NCBI RefSeq assembly: GCF_012933465.1
Contig: NZ_JABBND010000015.1
Coordinates: 1 to 64,000 of the forward strand
DNA length: 64,000 nucleotides
DNA from: Actinomycetospora sp. TBRC 11914
GTDB taxonomy: Bacteria; Actinomycetota; Actinomycetes; Mycobacteriales; Pseudonocardiaceae
Reading direction: 5' to 3'
A model generated the notes under the pieces. The model ran no database searches. It was not told where the DNA came from and saw nothing but the letters and a program-made list of their open reading frames with translations. The position numbers were made by a program, and so were the translations under genes. The stretch's first letter is position 1, and the number at the start of each line of letters is the position of its first letter. Shown piece by piece: positions 1 through 7,562 of the stretch.

Positions 1-1770
1 ACCGAGGCCCACGTCTACCTGCGGCTGCTGCACCCCGACCTGGTCGGCGCCGACGACACCACCATCATCACCACCCTCACCGAAGAACTCCTCACCCCCA
101 AGAGCTCCGGCCACGGGCCCGACAACGACCCTGACGACGACGGTCCTGACGACCACGGCCCCCACCACGGCCCTGACAACCGCGGACCCGACGACAGCGG
201 CCCCGACGACAGCGGCCCCGACGACGGCGGACCCGACCGCGGACCCGGCGACGGCGGACCCGACCGCGGCCCCGGCGACGGCCCTGGCGACGGCGGTGCC
301 GACGAGGCCCGGGACGACGACGGCCTCGCGGCTGGTAGCCGGAGCGACGCGGACAGGAACCCTCCGCAAGACGGCCCTCCGGGCGAGGCCGACGCCGACC
401 AACGCGGCATCGACGACTGCGACCTCGACGAGCGCCACCCCCATGGCTACCGCCACGGTTCCGGCGGCTCGGGCTCCGACGGGCGCGGGCCCAGCACGAG
501 CGGCGGCGCGGACGACCACGGACCTGTAGCGCACGACGCGGACGGCGCTGGTCGTGAGGACCCGCCGCACAGCGACTCGCAGGACCACCACACCCCGGAG
601 CACCCCGACCAGCAGACCAGCCCCAACAACGCCGAGCACGAGCCCAGCGAATACCAGCCCACCGGAGACCAGCCGAACGGGGACGAGCCGAACGGGGACG
701 AGCCGAACGGGGACGAGCCGAACGGGGACGAGCCGAACGGGGACGAGCCGAACGAGGTCGGGCCTGACCCGGGGTCGCTGGAGGACGGGGAGCCTCCCCC
801 TGACGATCCCGGGGAGCACCCGGGCGCGGAAGGCAGGGCGGGCGGGGCGGCGGTGGCGTTCCGGTCCGGGGTGGCGGTGCGCCTGGAGCTGACCACGCTG
901 CTGCGCCGCGACCAGCGCCCCGGCGAGGTCCCCGGCTACGGCACCGTCGTCGCCTCCACCGCCCGGCTCCTGGCCCGCACCCGCGACGGGGCCGCCACCC
1001 GGCTCCTGCTCTACGACCCCGACGGCCACCTCGAACACGTCCTGACCCTGCCCCCACTCGGAGCCCGCGGCGCCCGGCGCCGCGGCCGGCACCGCAAACA
1101 AGTCGTCGAACTCACCGCCCACACCCACACCCTCGACGACCTCGACCCCACCGAGCACCTCGGCCACGACGCCACCCTCCTCGGCCAGGCCCAGGCCGCG
1201 CTCGCCCGGGCCCGCGCCCGCCCCACCACCGAGCACCCCGCCCACGCCCACGCCGAGAGCCGCCGGCGCCACCCCGGCGCCGAGCTCGCCGCCTGGATCA
1301 CCGCCCGCGACCAAACCTGCCGCTTCCCCGGCTGCGACCGGCCCGCGCTGCGCGCCGACCTCGACCACACCCGCGACTGGCTCCACAGCGGCCCCACCCA
1401 CGCCGCCAACCTCGGCGCGCTCTGCGAACCCCACCACCGGCTCAAACACCAGCACCCCGACTGGACGCTGACCCAGCCCGAGCCCGGCACCTTCGTCTGG
1501 ACCGCGCCCACCGGCACCACCCACACCGTCACCGCCGCGCGGTACCACCCCGCGCCCGCCCCCCTGGCCCCGACCGACGCCCCGATGAGCATCCCCGACC
1601 TCGTCCACGCCCCACCGCCACGCACACCCCCGCCATGGGCGGCCCGCCGCAACCAGCACGGCCACCTCACCGACCCCGCCCGCACCACCGCCGCCCGCCT
1701 GACCCACGCCACCACCCACACCGCACCCCAGACCCCACCCAACCCCTACGACCACGACCCCGACTTCTGA
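1..1770 (+). CDS. HNH endonuclease domain protein (DUF222/13E12-like), 5' truncated by window edge
   Basis: The frame is open from the first base, so the N-terminal part (normally the DUF222 domain) lies outside the window. The C-terminal part carries a complete HNH nuclease motif: a CRFPGCDRP zinc-binding turn, then the LDHTRDW histidine and CEPHHRLKH. Such proteins are common, multicopy and of unknown biological role in actinobacteria, and are usually read as possible DNA endonucleases. Between the two domains is an unusually long, acidic Gly/Asp/Pro/Asn-rich linker of about 240 residues that includes five perfect GDEPN repeats. This linker has the strong GC3 bias of its neighbours but no recognisable fold. 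The family assignment is firm; nuclease activity is inferred. Confidence 0.85.
   Translation, partial: TEAHVYLRLLHPDLVGADDTTIITTLTEELLTPKSSGHGPDNDPDDDGPDDHGPHHGPDNRGPDDSGPDDSGPDDGGPDRGPGDGGPDRGPGDGPGDGGADEARDDDGLAAGSRSDADRNPPQDGPPGEADADQRGIDDCDLDERHPHGYRHGSGGSGSDGRGPSTSGGADDHGPVAHDADGAGREDPPHSDSQDHHTPEHPDQQTSPNNAEHEPSEYQPTGDQPNGDEPNGDEPNGDEPNGDEPNGDEPNEVGPDPGSLEDGEPPPDDPGEHPGAEGRAGGAAVAFRSGVAVRLELTTLLRRDQRPGEVPGYGTVVASTARLLARTRDGAATRLLLYDPDGHLEHVLTLPPLGARGARRRGRHRKQVVELTAHTHTLDDLDPTEHLGHDATLLGQAQAALARARARPTTEHPAHAHAESRRRHPGAELAAWITARDQTCRFPGCDRPALRADLDHTRDWLHSGPTHAANLGALCEPHHRLKHQHPDWTLTQPEPGTFVWTAPTGTTHTVTAARYHPAPAPLAPTDAPMSIPDLVHAPPPRTPPPWAARRNQHGHLTDPARTTAARLTHATTHTAPQTPPNPYDHDPDF
661..755 (+). 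repeat. In-frame 15-bp tandem repeat encoding GDEPN
   Basis: Five identical 15-base units (aacggggacgagccg, starting at 676) run head to tail, with a degenerate unit on each side. The period is a multiple of three, so copy-number changes keep the reading frame and only lengthen the acidic linker of the HNH protein. There are no spacers. Confidence 0.9.
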
Positions 1771-1878
1771 CGCCTCGCCGCGGCTCCCGCGCATCCCGGC
1801 CCGTCACGGTCAGCCGCTGGAGGCCGAGGGGGCTCGTCGTCGAGCGCCTGCAGGATTGCGCCCCGCCGGGCGCCGCCC

Positions 1879-2493
1879 TCACCCCTCGTCGGTGCCGCCC
1901 GAGGGCGTGAGCTGGTCGAAGCAGTAGTAGAGGGCCAGCACGCCGTGCAGGGCGAGGGTCGCGACGGCGCTCACGAAGCTCAACGCGATCGCCGCGGCGT
2001 AGAGGACCTGGCCCGCACCGAACCGTCGCAGCGTCGCGCGGCGCGTGGCCGCGTCGAGGGGCCGCTCCAGCAGCCCGGGGCGGCGCGTGATCGTCAACCA
2101 CAGCACGCTGAACGCGATCCCCATCGCGAGCATCGTCGCGCTGTAGACGGCCGCGGCCACGCTCCCCTCGGGTTCGAGGAGGTAGTCCGCGAGCAGGCGG
2201 GTCGGGAACGGGATCACCGAGACGGTGAGCAGCAGGACGAGGTTGGCGAAGAGCACCACCCGGTCCACCCGGCCGACCAGCGTCAGCATCGTGTGGTGGT
2301 TGAGCCAGATGATGCCGATGACGAGGAAGCTGACCAGGTAGGCGAGGTAGGCCGGCCACTCGTGGACCAGCGCCGCCCACAGCCCGTTCCGCCTCGCCTC
2401 CTCGAGCGACGGGACGCTGAGGTCGAGCACGAGCAGGGTGATGGCGATCGCGAACACGCCGTCGCTGAACGCCTCCACCCGGCCCGTACGCAC
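1879..2493 (-). CDS. TMEM175-family (DUF1211) potassium channel-like membrane protein
   Basis: This 204-residue protein has the family signature RVEAFSDGVFAIAITLL at the N-terminus, where FSD and the following helix line the pore in characterised bacterial TMEM175 channels. About six hydrophobic segments follow, matching the usual length of bacterial members. The start is GTG, 10 bases after the stop of the upstream membrane-protein gene, so the two are probably co-transcribed. The Shine-Dalgarno sequence is weak, which fits translational coupling. Potassium conductance is known for the family but is only inferred here. Confidence 0.85.
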   Translation of the reverse strand: MRTGRVEAFSDGVFAIAITLLVLDLSVPSLEEARRNGLWAALVHEWPAYLAYLVSFLVIGIIWLNHHTMLTLVGRVDRVVLFANLVLLLTVSVIPFPTRLLADYLLEPEGSVAAAVYSATMLAMGIAFSVLWLTITRRPGLLERPLDAATRRATLRRFGAGQVLYAAAIALSFVSAVATLALHGVLALYYCFDQLTPSGGTDEG

Positions 2494-2502
2494 CGGCGGG
2501 AC

Positions 2503-2907
2503 TCAGGTCAGGGCGCCGGGAGCCGGATCCGCGGCCGGGCTGCGGTGCCGCGCCAGGGCGGGGCGCACCAGGACCACGCCGACGATCGTCAGCACGATGA
2601 ACACGGCGCCCGTCACCAGCACCCACGTCGGCGCGTGGTCCGGTCCGAGGAACGCCGGCACCGTGGAGAGGGCCGAGAGCACCCGGGCGACGACCGCGAT
2701 CCACATGCCCGTCCGCCCGGCGCGGTCGCGGGTGCCGGGCGTGAGGTGGAGCGCGAGCCCGATCAACGTCACCACGCCGAGCACGACCGACAGCACGTTC
2801 GCGGCGGGCGGCGCGCCGACGTCGGAGAAGACGAGCGGCGACAGGACGTCGAGCACGGACAGGAGCGTGAACAGCACGAGCCCCGTGACGAGAGCAGGTG
2901 AACGCAT
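2503..2907 (-). CDS. Small four-helix integral membrane protein, function unknown
   Basis: The 134-residue product is mostly hydrophobic with four likely membrane segments (starting LVTGLVLFTLLSVLD, then NVLSVVLGVVTLIGLAL, a third near MWIAVVARVLSAL and a fourth near VLVTGAVFIVLTIVGVVL). I recognise no motif or named family. The ATG was chosen because a GGGGGGATCACC run lies directly upstream; an in-frame ATG 16 codons earlier lacks such a site. It is the first gene of a likely two-gene unit with the TMEM175-like channel. Confidence 0.7.
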   Translation of the reverse strand: MRSPALVTGLVLFTLLSVLDVLSPLVFSDVGAPPAANVLSVVLGVVTLIGLALHLTPGTRDRAGRTGMWIAVVARVLSALSTVPAFLGPDHAPTWVLVTGAVFIVLTIVGVVLVRPALARHRSPAADPAPGALT

Positions 2908-3028
2908 GGTGATCCCCCCGGATGGCGATTGCGCTGAACGAGCGAGAAAATCCACATCAGCGCCCGGAAATCATCGCACTGCGTGACGACGAGCACGAGT
3001 AGATGACCGGAATACGGCGTTCCCGAGA

Positions 3029-3050
3029 AACGAGCACATGTGCGCTCGTT
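3029..3050. promoter_or_regulatory. Inverted repeat in the 321-bp divergent gap before the alpha/beta hydrolase
   Basis: Arms AACGAGC and GCTCGTT enclose an 8-base loop, and the centre contains the palindrome GCACATGTGC. The gap 2908-3228 separates two divergently transcribed genes and is richer in A+T near 2940-2990 than its surroundings, as expected for promoters. I see no other feature in it. A role as operator is inference. Confidence 0.4.
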
Positions 3051-3228
3051 CGTCCGTCGGTTCCGATCTCCCGCGCGCACCTCCCCACGCTGTGCGCCCG
3101 CGTGCTCACCGGTCGTCGAGGTCCGCACGCTCACGCCCGGCCCGCGACCGGATCGAGGTCGCAGCGACACCGATCCGTGCCCGGCGCGGTGGACGGTCAC
3201 GACCGACAGCCGGTGGAGGGGAGTCCGC

Positions 3229-3918
3229 ATGAGCGGCGTCAACGTCGTCCTGGTCCACGGAGCATGGGCCGACGGCTCGTGCTGGAGCTCCGTGGTCCGA
3301 GCACTCCAGGAACGGGGCCACACCGTCACGAGTCCGCAATTCCCCGAGACCTCGCTCGACGCCGACGTCGCGCGCCTGCGACAGGTCCTCCGGCGCCAGG
3401 ACGGTCCCACCCTCGTCGTCGGGCACTCCTACGGCGGACAGATCGTCACGGCCCTGGGGCAGGACGCCCCGAATGCGGTCGGTCTCGTCTACGTCGCCGC
3501 CTTCGGGCTCGACGAGGGCGAATCCATCGGCAAGCTCCTCGCCCAGGGGCCCCCGACGCCGGCCCTGGCCCACCTCGACATCGACGACCTCGGGTTCGCC
3601 TGGCTGCCCGAGGACGACTTCGTCGAGCACTTCGCGGCCGACGTCGACCCGGCCCACGCACGGGTCCTGCACGCCGTCCAGCAGCCGCTCGCGGCGGGCG
3701 CCCTCGAGGACGTCATGGGCGTACCCGCCTGGAGTGCGCTGCCGTCCTGGTACCTGGTGGCCACCGAGGACGAGGCGATCCCGCCCGACGCCGAGCGCTC
3801 GTTCGCCGCGCGCATGGGCGCCACGACCGTCGAGCTCGCGTCGAGCCACGTCCCGATGATCTCCCACCCCGACGAGGTCGTGGACCTCATCGCCACCGCG
3901 CTGGCCCACGTCGGCTAG
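3229..3918 (+). CDS. Alpha/beta fold hydrolase (salicylate esterase/EstC-like)
   Basis: The 229-residue protein starts at an ATG preceded by GGAGGGGAG. It has the oxyanion-hole motif LVHGAWADGSCW at the N-terminus, the nucleophile elbow GHSYGG at about residues 65-70 and a C-terminal catalytic histidine in SSHVPMISHPDEV. This is the compact single-domain form related to plant-type salicylate/nitrile-lyase-like hydrolases, often annotated as an alpha/beta hydrolase or esterase. It is monocistronic, with a convergent BLUF gene 82 bases downstream. Substrate cannot be read from sequence. Confidence 0.85.
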   Translation: MSGVNVVLVHGAWADGSCWSSVVRALQERGHTVTSPQFPETSLDADVARLRQVLRRQDGPTLVVGHSYGGQIVTALGQDAPNAVGLVYVAAFGLDEGESIGKLLAQGPPTPALAHLDIDDLGFAWLPEDDFVEHFAADVDPAHARVLHAVQQPLAAGALEDVMGVPAWSALPSWYLVATEDEAIPPDAERSFAARMGATTVELASSHVPMISHPDEVVDLIATALAHVG

Positions 3919-4000
3919 CCCGCCCACACCGCGTCAGCGGCAGCTCACCGCTGCGGGCCTCGGTGTGCGACGTCGCGCTGCTCGACCGGACCACCGCCGG

Positions 4001-4456
4001 CTAGACCGTGTCGGCGCCGATCGCGTTGCGCATCGTCGTGAGTAGGTTCCGCTGCTCGGTGGTGAGGTGCTGCGGGGACTTCGGGGCGATGACGCCCTGC
4101 GTGACGTGCAGCGGGATGTCGGCGTGGCCGACCGACGAGACCTGGGCCATCGACCAGTGCGGGAAGACCCGCGCGTCGACCGTGCGGGTCTCGAGGATGG
4201 TCAGCTGCTCGTGCCGGGGGTCCTCGCCGATGCGCGCGTAGAGCCCCTCCACCGCGTCCTGCACCCCCTCGAGGACCTGCACGAAGTAGTGGTCGGTGAT
4301 CAGCAGCGCCCCGGTGATCTCGGCGCCCTTGTTGTGCGACCGCGCCGTGCTGAAGATCTCGGCGAGGACCGTCGGACGGTCCGGCCGAGGGATGCGGCTG
4401 TGGCTGCTGTACAGGAGCTGGAACACCGATGACGTGTCCCCACCCGGCTCGGTCAT
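4001..4456 (-). CDS. BLUF-domain blue-light photoreceptor
   Basis: The 151-residue protein is essentially one BLUF domain, which binds FAD and senses blue light through a hydrogen-bond switch. All key positions can be seen: Tyr16 (QLLYSS), Asn42 (SHNKGAEITG), Gln60 (FVQVLEG), the DPRH loop and the Trp101/Met103 pair (HWSMAQ). A short C-terminal helix follows and there is no output domain, so signalling must go through a partner, as in short BLUF proteins. The ATG has GAGGAGAGG upstream. The divergent neighbour is a secreted beta-helix protein and the intervening region carries a perfect inverted repeat. Confidence 0.9.
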   Translation of the reverse strand: MTEPGGDTSSVFQLLYSSHSRIPRPDRPTVLAEIFSTARSHNKGAEITGALLITDHYFVQVLEGVQDAVEGLYARIGEDPRHEQLTILETRTVDARVFPHWSMAQVSSVGHADIPLHVTQGVIAPKSPQHLTTEQRNLLTTMRNAIGADTV

Positions 4457-4579
4457 CGCATGCCTCTCCTCGCGTCGACGGCGCCCCTCCGTGGACGTGT
4501 CAGGCGTCACAGTAGGGGGGCCGCGTCGAGCACGTCCAGCGTTCGCGGAACGGCGGGACGCCCCATGACCGGCTGTCGG

Positions 4580-4601
4580 CAAAGGCGTTCGCGCGCCTTT
4601 G
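4580..4601. promoter_or_regulatory. Perfect 8-bp inverted repeat between BLUF gene and beta-helix gene
   Basis: CAAAGGCG and CGCCTTTG flank a 6-base centre. It lies about midway in the 325-bp divergent gap 4457-4781, 124 bases upstream of the BLUF start and 181 bases upstream of the beta-helix start. It could be an operator for either gene or a leader hairpin. No nearby regulator gene points to the binding protein. Confidence 0.45.
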
Positions 4602-4781
4602 TAGGCCACACGACCGAATCTTGAGCCCCACGATCGGGTGCACTCGCTACGACTTCGCGTCACGTCGCGGCAGGCTCCGTCCCATCCGAGGTCACGTGGT
4701 CGGGGCTCCCACGGACCGGTCTCCGGTCGTCGGGTCGCGTTCGGTCACGGTTCGGTGACGACACCAGACGAGGGGGCTGTG

Positions 4782-6056
4782 GTGGGGCGAGCGACGACGG
4801 TGCGGGGACGGTCGGCGCGCCTGGGGATCCTGGGTGCGGTGGGGGCCTTCGCGATCGGACTGGTGGTCCCGGGGGTGGGCGCGGCCGCGCCGGCCGCACC
4901 GCCGCCGGCGGGGGCGGCCGTCGTCGGGACGGCGTCCGCGAGCTGTCCGCGGCCCACGTTCCCGACGATCCAGGCCGCGGTCGACGCGGCCCCACCGGGC
5001 GGCACGGTCTACGTCTGCGCGGGCCGCTACACCGGCCCCGTCACGATCACGAAGGCGCTGCGGCTGCTGGGCGCGCAGTACGGGCGCGACGCCCGGACGC
5101 GGCCGACGACGGCGGCGCAGGAAACCGTGATCACCTCCCCCACCGCCGGGTTCTCGGTCGGTCCGGTCGACCGGCTCACCGTCGACGGGTTCACCTTCTC
5201 CGGGAGCGGCGGGGACGGGATCGACGCCTTCGCGAAGCCCGGCTCCTTCTCGATCGTCGACAACGTCTTCAGCGGCAACCAGAACGGCATGAACGTCAAC
5301 GCGACCGGGCCGGCGCGCTCGACGATCTCCCGGAACCGCTTCACGGCGAACAACAGCGGTCCCGTCGGGCCGGCCGGGACCGGCGTGCTGTTCACCTCCG
5401 GCGCGGCGGACGGCGTCACGGTGTCGGACAACCTGTTCGAGCGTCACGCCAGCGCCGCGGTCAACAGCATCGGGGATCCCTCGGACCGCTCCACGGGGCT
5501 CGTCGTCAGCGGCAACCGCAGCGTGGACGACGCGAGCTTCGCGGTGGTCAACAACGCCGACGGCGCGGTCGTCGACGGCAACCAGGCGACGAAGGCCCCG
5601 TCGGCCGCCGACGGCACGATCATCTACATCGTCGGCAACACCGACCGACTGCGGATCAGCCGCAACATCCTCTCCGGCGACGCGGGCACCGGGATCTCGG
5701 CCAACGGCGCCTTCGGCTCCGCCCCCAGCACGAACCTGCTCATCGACTCCAACGTCGTCCGGAACCGGACGACCGGGATCGCCGTCAACGACGACCACCG
5801 CAGCGTGACCGTCCGCAGCAACGTCGTCCAGGGCTCGACCGGCAACGGCATCCGGCTCGCCGCCGGGTCGCAGGGGGTCACCGTCACGAGCAACGCGGTG
5901 GTGGGCAGCGGCGGCGTCGACTGCGTCGACGAGTCCACGGGGTCCGGCACGGCAGGCACCGCGGACACCTGGACGCGCAACGCGGGCCGCACGTCCACCC
6001 CGGCGGGCCTCTGCATCCCGGGGGTCGCGCCCGCGACGGCCTCGACGCCGTCCTGA
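4782..6056 (+). CDS. Secreted right-handed parallel beta-helix repeat protein
   Basis: The 424-residue product begins with a signal peptide (Arg-rich start, hydrophobic LGILGAVGAFAIGLVVPG, then an AAAPAA region). A PTIQAAVDAAPPGGTVYVCAG segment follows, the usual start of pectate-lyase-like beta helices, and then repeated coils with VxGN/DGN turns (VSDNLFERH, VVSGNRSVDD, VVDGNQATK, ISRNILSGD, VRSNVV, VTSNAVVGS). These are periplasmic-copper/NosD-like or polysaccharide-lyase-like folds. No catalytic signature is obvious, so it may bind rather than cleave a glycan. The GTG was chosen for its AGGGGG site five bases upstream; GTG codons at 4779 and 4755 are alternatives. Confidence 0.75.
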   Translation: MGRATTVRGRSARLGILGAVGAFAIGLVVPGVGAAAPAAPPPAGAAVVGTASASCPRPTFPTIQAAVDAAPPGGTVYVCAGRYTGPVTITKALRLLGAQYGRDARTRPTTAAQETVITSPTAGFSVGPVDRLTVDGFTFSGSGGDGIDAFAKPGSFSIVDNVFSGNQNGMNVNATGPARSTISRNRFTANNSGPVGPAGTGVLFTSGAADGVTVSDNLFERHASAAVNSIGDPSDRSTGLVVSGNRSVDDASFAVVNNADGAVVDGNQATKAPSAADGTIIYIVGNTDRLRISRNILSGDAGTGISANGAFGSAPSTNLLIDSNVVRNRTTGIAVNDDHRSVTVRSNVVQGSTGNGIRLAAGSQGVTVTSNAVVGSGGVDCVDESTGSGTAGTADTWTRNAGRTSTPAGLCIPGVAPATASTPS

Positions 6057-6169
6057 CCGGGGCGTCCGAGGTGCTCCTGGATCGAGAAATAGTCGCGGCC
6101 GCCGTTTCGGCCTGCGCCACGTGGTCACCCTGGGCCGCAACAGGGGGCCCGTTCGAGCAGGAGGACCAC

Positions 6170-6373
6170 ATGGCTACGCCGACCGCCGACCTCACCTCGA
6201 TGGCGCTGCCCGTTCTCGCCCGCCGCTACGACTGCGACCTCACCGAGGCGGAGTCGATGCTGCACGAGTGGTCCGAGAACACGTGCATCCAGGTCGAGGA
6301 CGTCGCCGCGTGGGTGCTCTGGGAGGCGCCCACGCTCGAGACCACGAGGGCCCCGGAGCTCGTGAGCCACTAG
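6170..6373 (+). CDS. Short ANTAR-like RNA-binding domain protein
   Basis: The 67-residue product has the layout of a lone ANTAR helix bundle: ALPVLARRYDCDLTEAESML, then HEWSENTCIQVEDVAAWVL, comparable to the GAF-ANTAR protein at 9709-10461. ANTAR domains bind paired hairpins in nascent RNA and act as antiterminators. The start ATG has CAGGAGGA seven bases upstream. The usual sensory domain is missing, so it may act constitutively or with a partner. Its stop codon shares the CTAG tetramer with the convergent glycosyltransferase stop. The domain call is by eye and moderate. Confidence 0.6.
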   Translation: MATPTADLTSMALPVLARRYDCDLTEAESMLHEWSENTCIQVEDVAAWVLWEAPTLETTRAPELVSH

Positions 6374-7521
6374 CCGGCGGCGGTGATCACCGCGACGGCG
6401 TCGTCGGCTGGCGGGAGCGCCGCGATCTCCTCGGCGACCCCGCGCGCGACCACGGCCGCGGCGGGATCGTCGAGGACGTGGGCGATGGCGCGCCGGAGAT
6501 CCGACGGCTCCACCGCGCTCGACGGGGCTCCCGCGTCGCGGGGCCGGACCACCACCCCGGCGCCGAGCTCGCCGACCCGGCGGGCGTTCATCGGCTGGTC
6601 GGCGAACAGCGGCGTGATCACGAGCGGCACCCCGGCCGCCAGGGCCCCGAGCGTCGTCCCCGACCCGCCGTGGCAGACCACGACGTCGGCCTGGGCGAGC
6701 ACGTCGGCCTGCGGGACCCAGCGGGCGACGTGGACGTGCGGGCCCGACGGGACCACCGCGCCGTCCTCGACGCCCTCGCCCGTGGTCAGCAGGACGCGGG
6801 CCGGCAGGTCGGCCACCGCCTCCAGGGCCACCCGGTAGATCGGGGCGGCGAACGGCACCGTCGCCGCCACGCTGCCGAAGGTGACGTACACCAGCGGACG
6901 GTCGTCGCCGGGCCAGTGAACGGGCAGAGGGCCCGGCGCCGCCGACGGGAGGCGGAACCGGTGGGTGGGCGACGGGTCGGCCCCGTGCCCGGAGTCGAGG
7001 GTCGGCGGGAAGAACGTCAGGTACGGGGTGTCCGCGATGCGCGCCGAGAGCCCACGGCGCCAGCCCTCGACGGCGGGCTCGGCCAGCTCCGTGATCTGCT
7101 GCTGCGCGGCGATCAGCCCCACTCCGACCTGCACCGACGGCACCCCTTCGGAATCCGCCACCACCGCCGACGCGAACTCCGCGGGCTCGCGGACGACGAC
7201 GTCGGGCGCCCACCGGCGCACGACGTCGCGCATCGTCGGGAGCATCGCGCGCACGTTGAGGGTGGCGAAGATCTGCCCGACGACGAGCCGCTCCGCCTCC
7301 TCGACCGGCAGCTGCGGGACCCGGGCCCAGAGGGGCCCGGTCTCGGCCTCGTCGGGCAGCGCCCCCGGGACGAACCGCAGGCCCTCCCGCTCGGCCGTCG
7401 ACGACAGCATGGGCGGGCCGACGAGGACGACCTCGTGGCCCGCCTGCCGGCACGCCCGCGCGAGCGGGAGCATCGGGGTGACGTGCCCCGCCCCGCCGGT
7501 GCTCGCGAAGAGGATGCGCAT
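6370..7521 (-). CDS. GT1-family (UGT/MGT-like) glycosyltransferase
   Basis: The 383-residue protein begins MRILFASTGGAGHVTPMLPL, the acceptor-side Rossmann motif of the family. It ends with the nucleotide-sugar-binding PSPG-like block (ARWVPQADVLAQADVVVCH, then GGSGTTLGALAAGVPLVITP and DQPMNARRV). This organisation is typical of macrolide/natural-product glycosyltransferases that use UDP- or TDP-sugars. No biosynthetic cluster surrounds it, so it may glycosylate xenobiotics or lipids. The gene is monocistronic and ends on the same CTAG as the convergent small ANTAR-like gene. Confidence 0.85.
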   Translation of the reverse strand: MRILFASTGGAGHVTPMLPLARACRQAGHEVVLVGPPMLSSTAEREGLRFVPGALPDEAETGPLWARVPQLPVEEAERLVVGQIFATLNVRAMLPTMRDVVRRWAPDVVVREPAEFASAVVADSEGVPSVQVGVGLIAAQQQITELAEPAVEGWRRGLSARIADTPYLTFFPPTLDSGHGADPSPTHRFRLPSAAPGPLPVHWPGDDRPLVYVTFGSVAATVPFAAPIYRVALEAVADLPARVLLTTGEGVEDGAVVPSGPHVHVARWVPQADVLAQADVVVCHGGSGTTLGALAAGVPLVITPLFADQPMNARRVGELGAGVVVRPRDAGAPSSAVEPSDLRRAIAHVLDDPAAAVVARGVAEEIAALPPADDAVAVITAAG

Positions 7522-7562
7522 CGGACGACGTTAGGGCAGGTCATCCGCGCCGGGGAGGGGTG

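Noticed and set aside
661..755. Tandem repeats suspected to be a CRISPR array (also 20081-20140)
   Set aside because: Units are contiguous without spacers, and one array is coding.
92..1057. Long minus-strand reading frames opposite the HNH gene and similar frames throughout
   Set aside because: They are Arg/Gly/Pro-rich mirror frames expected at this GC content, without starts, ribosome-binding sites or domains.
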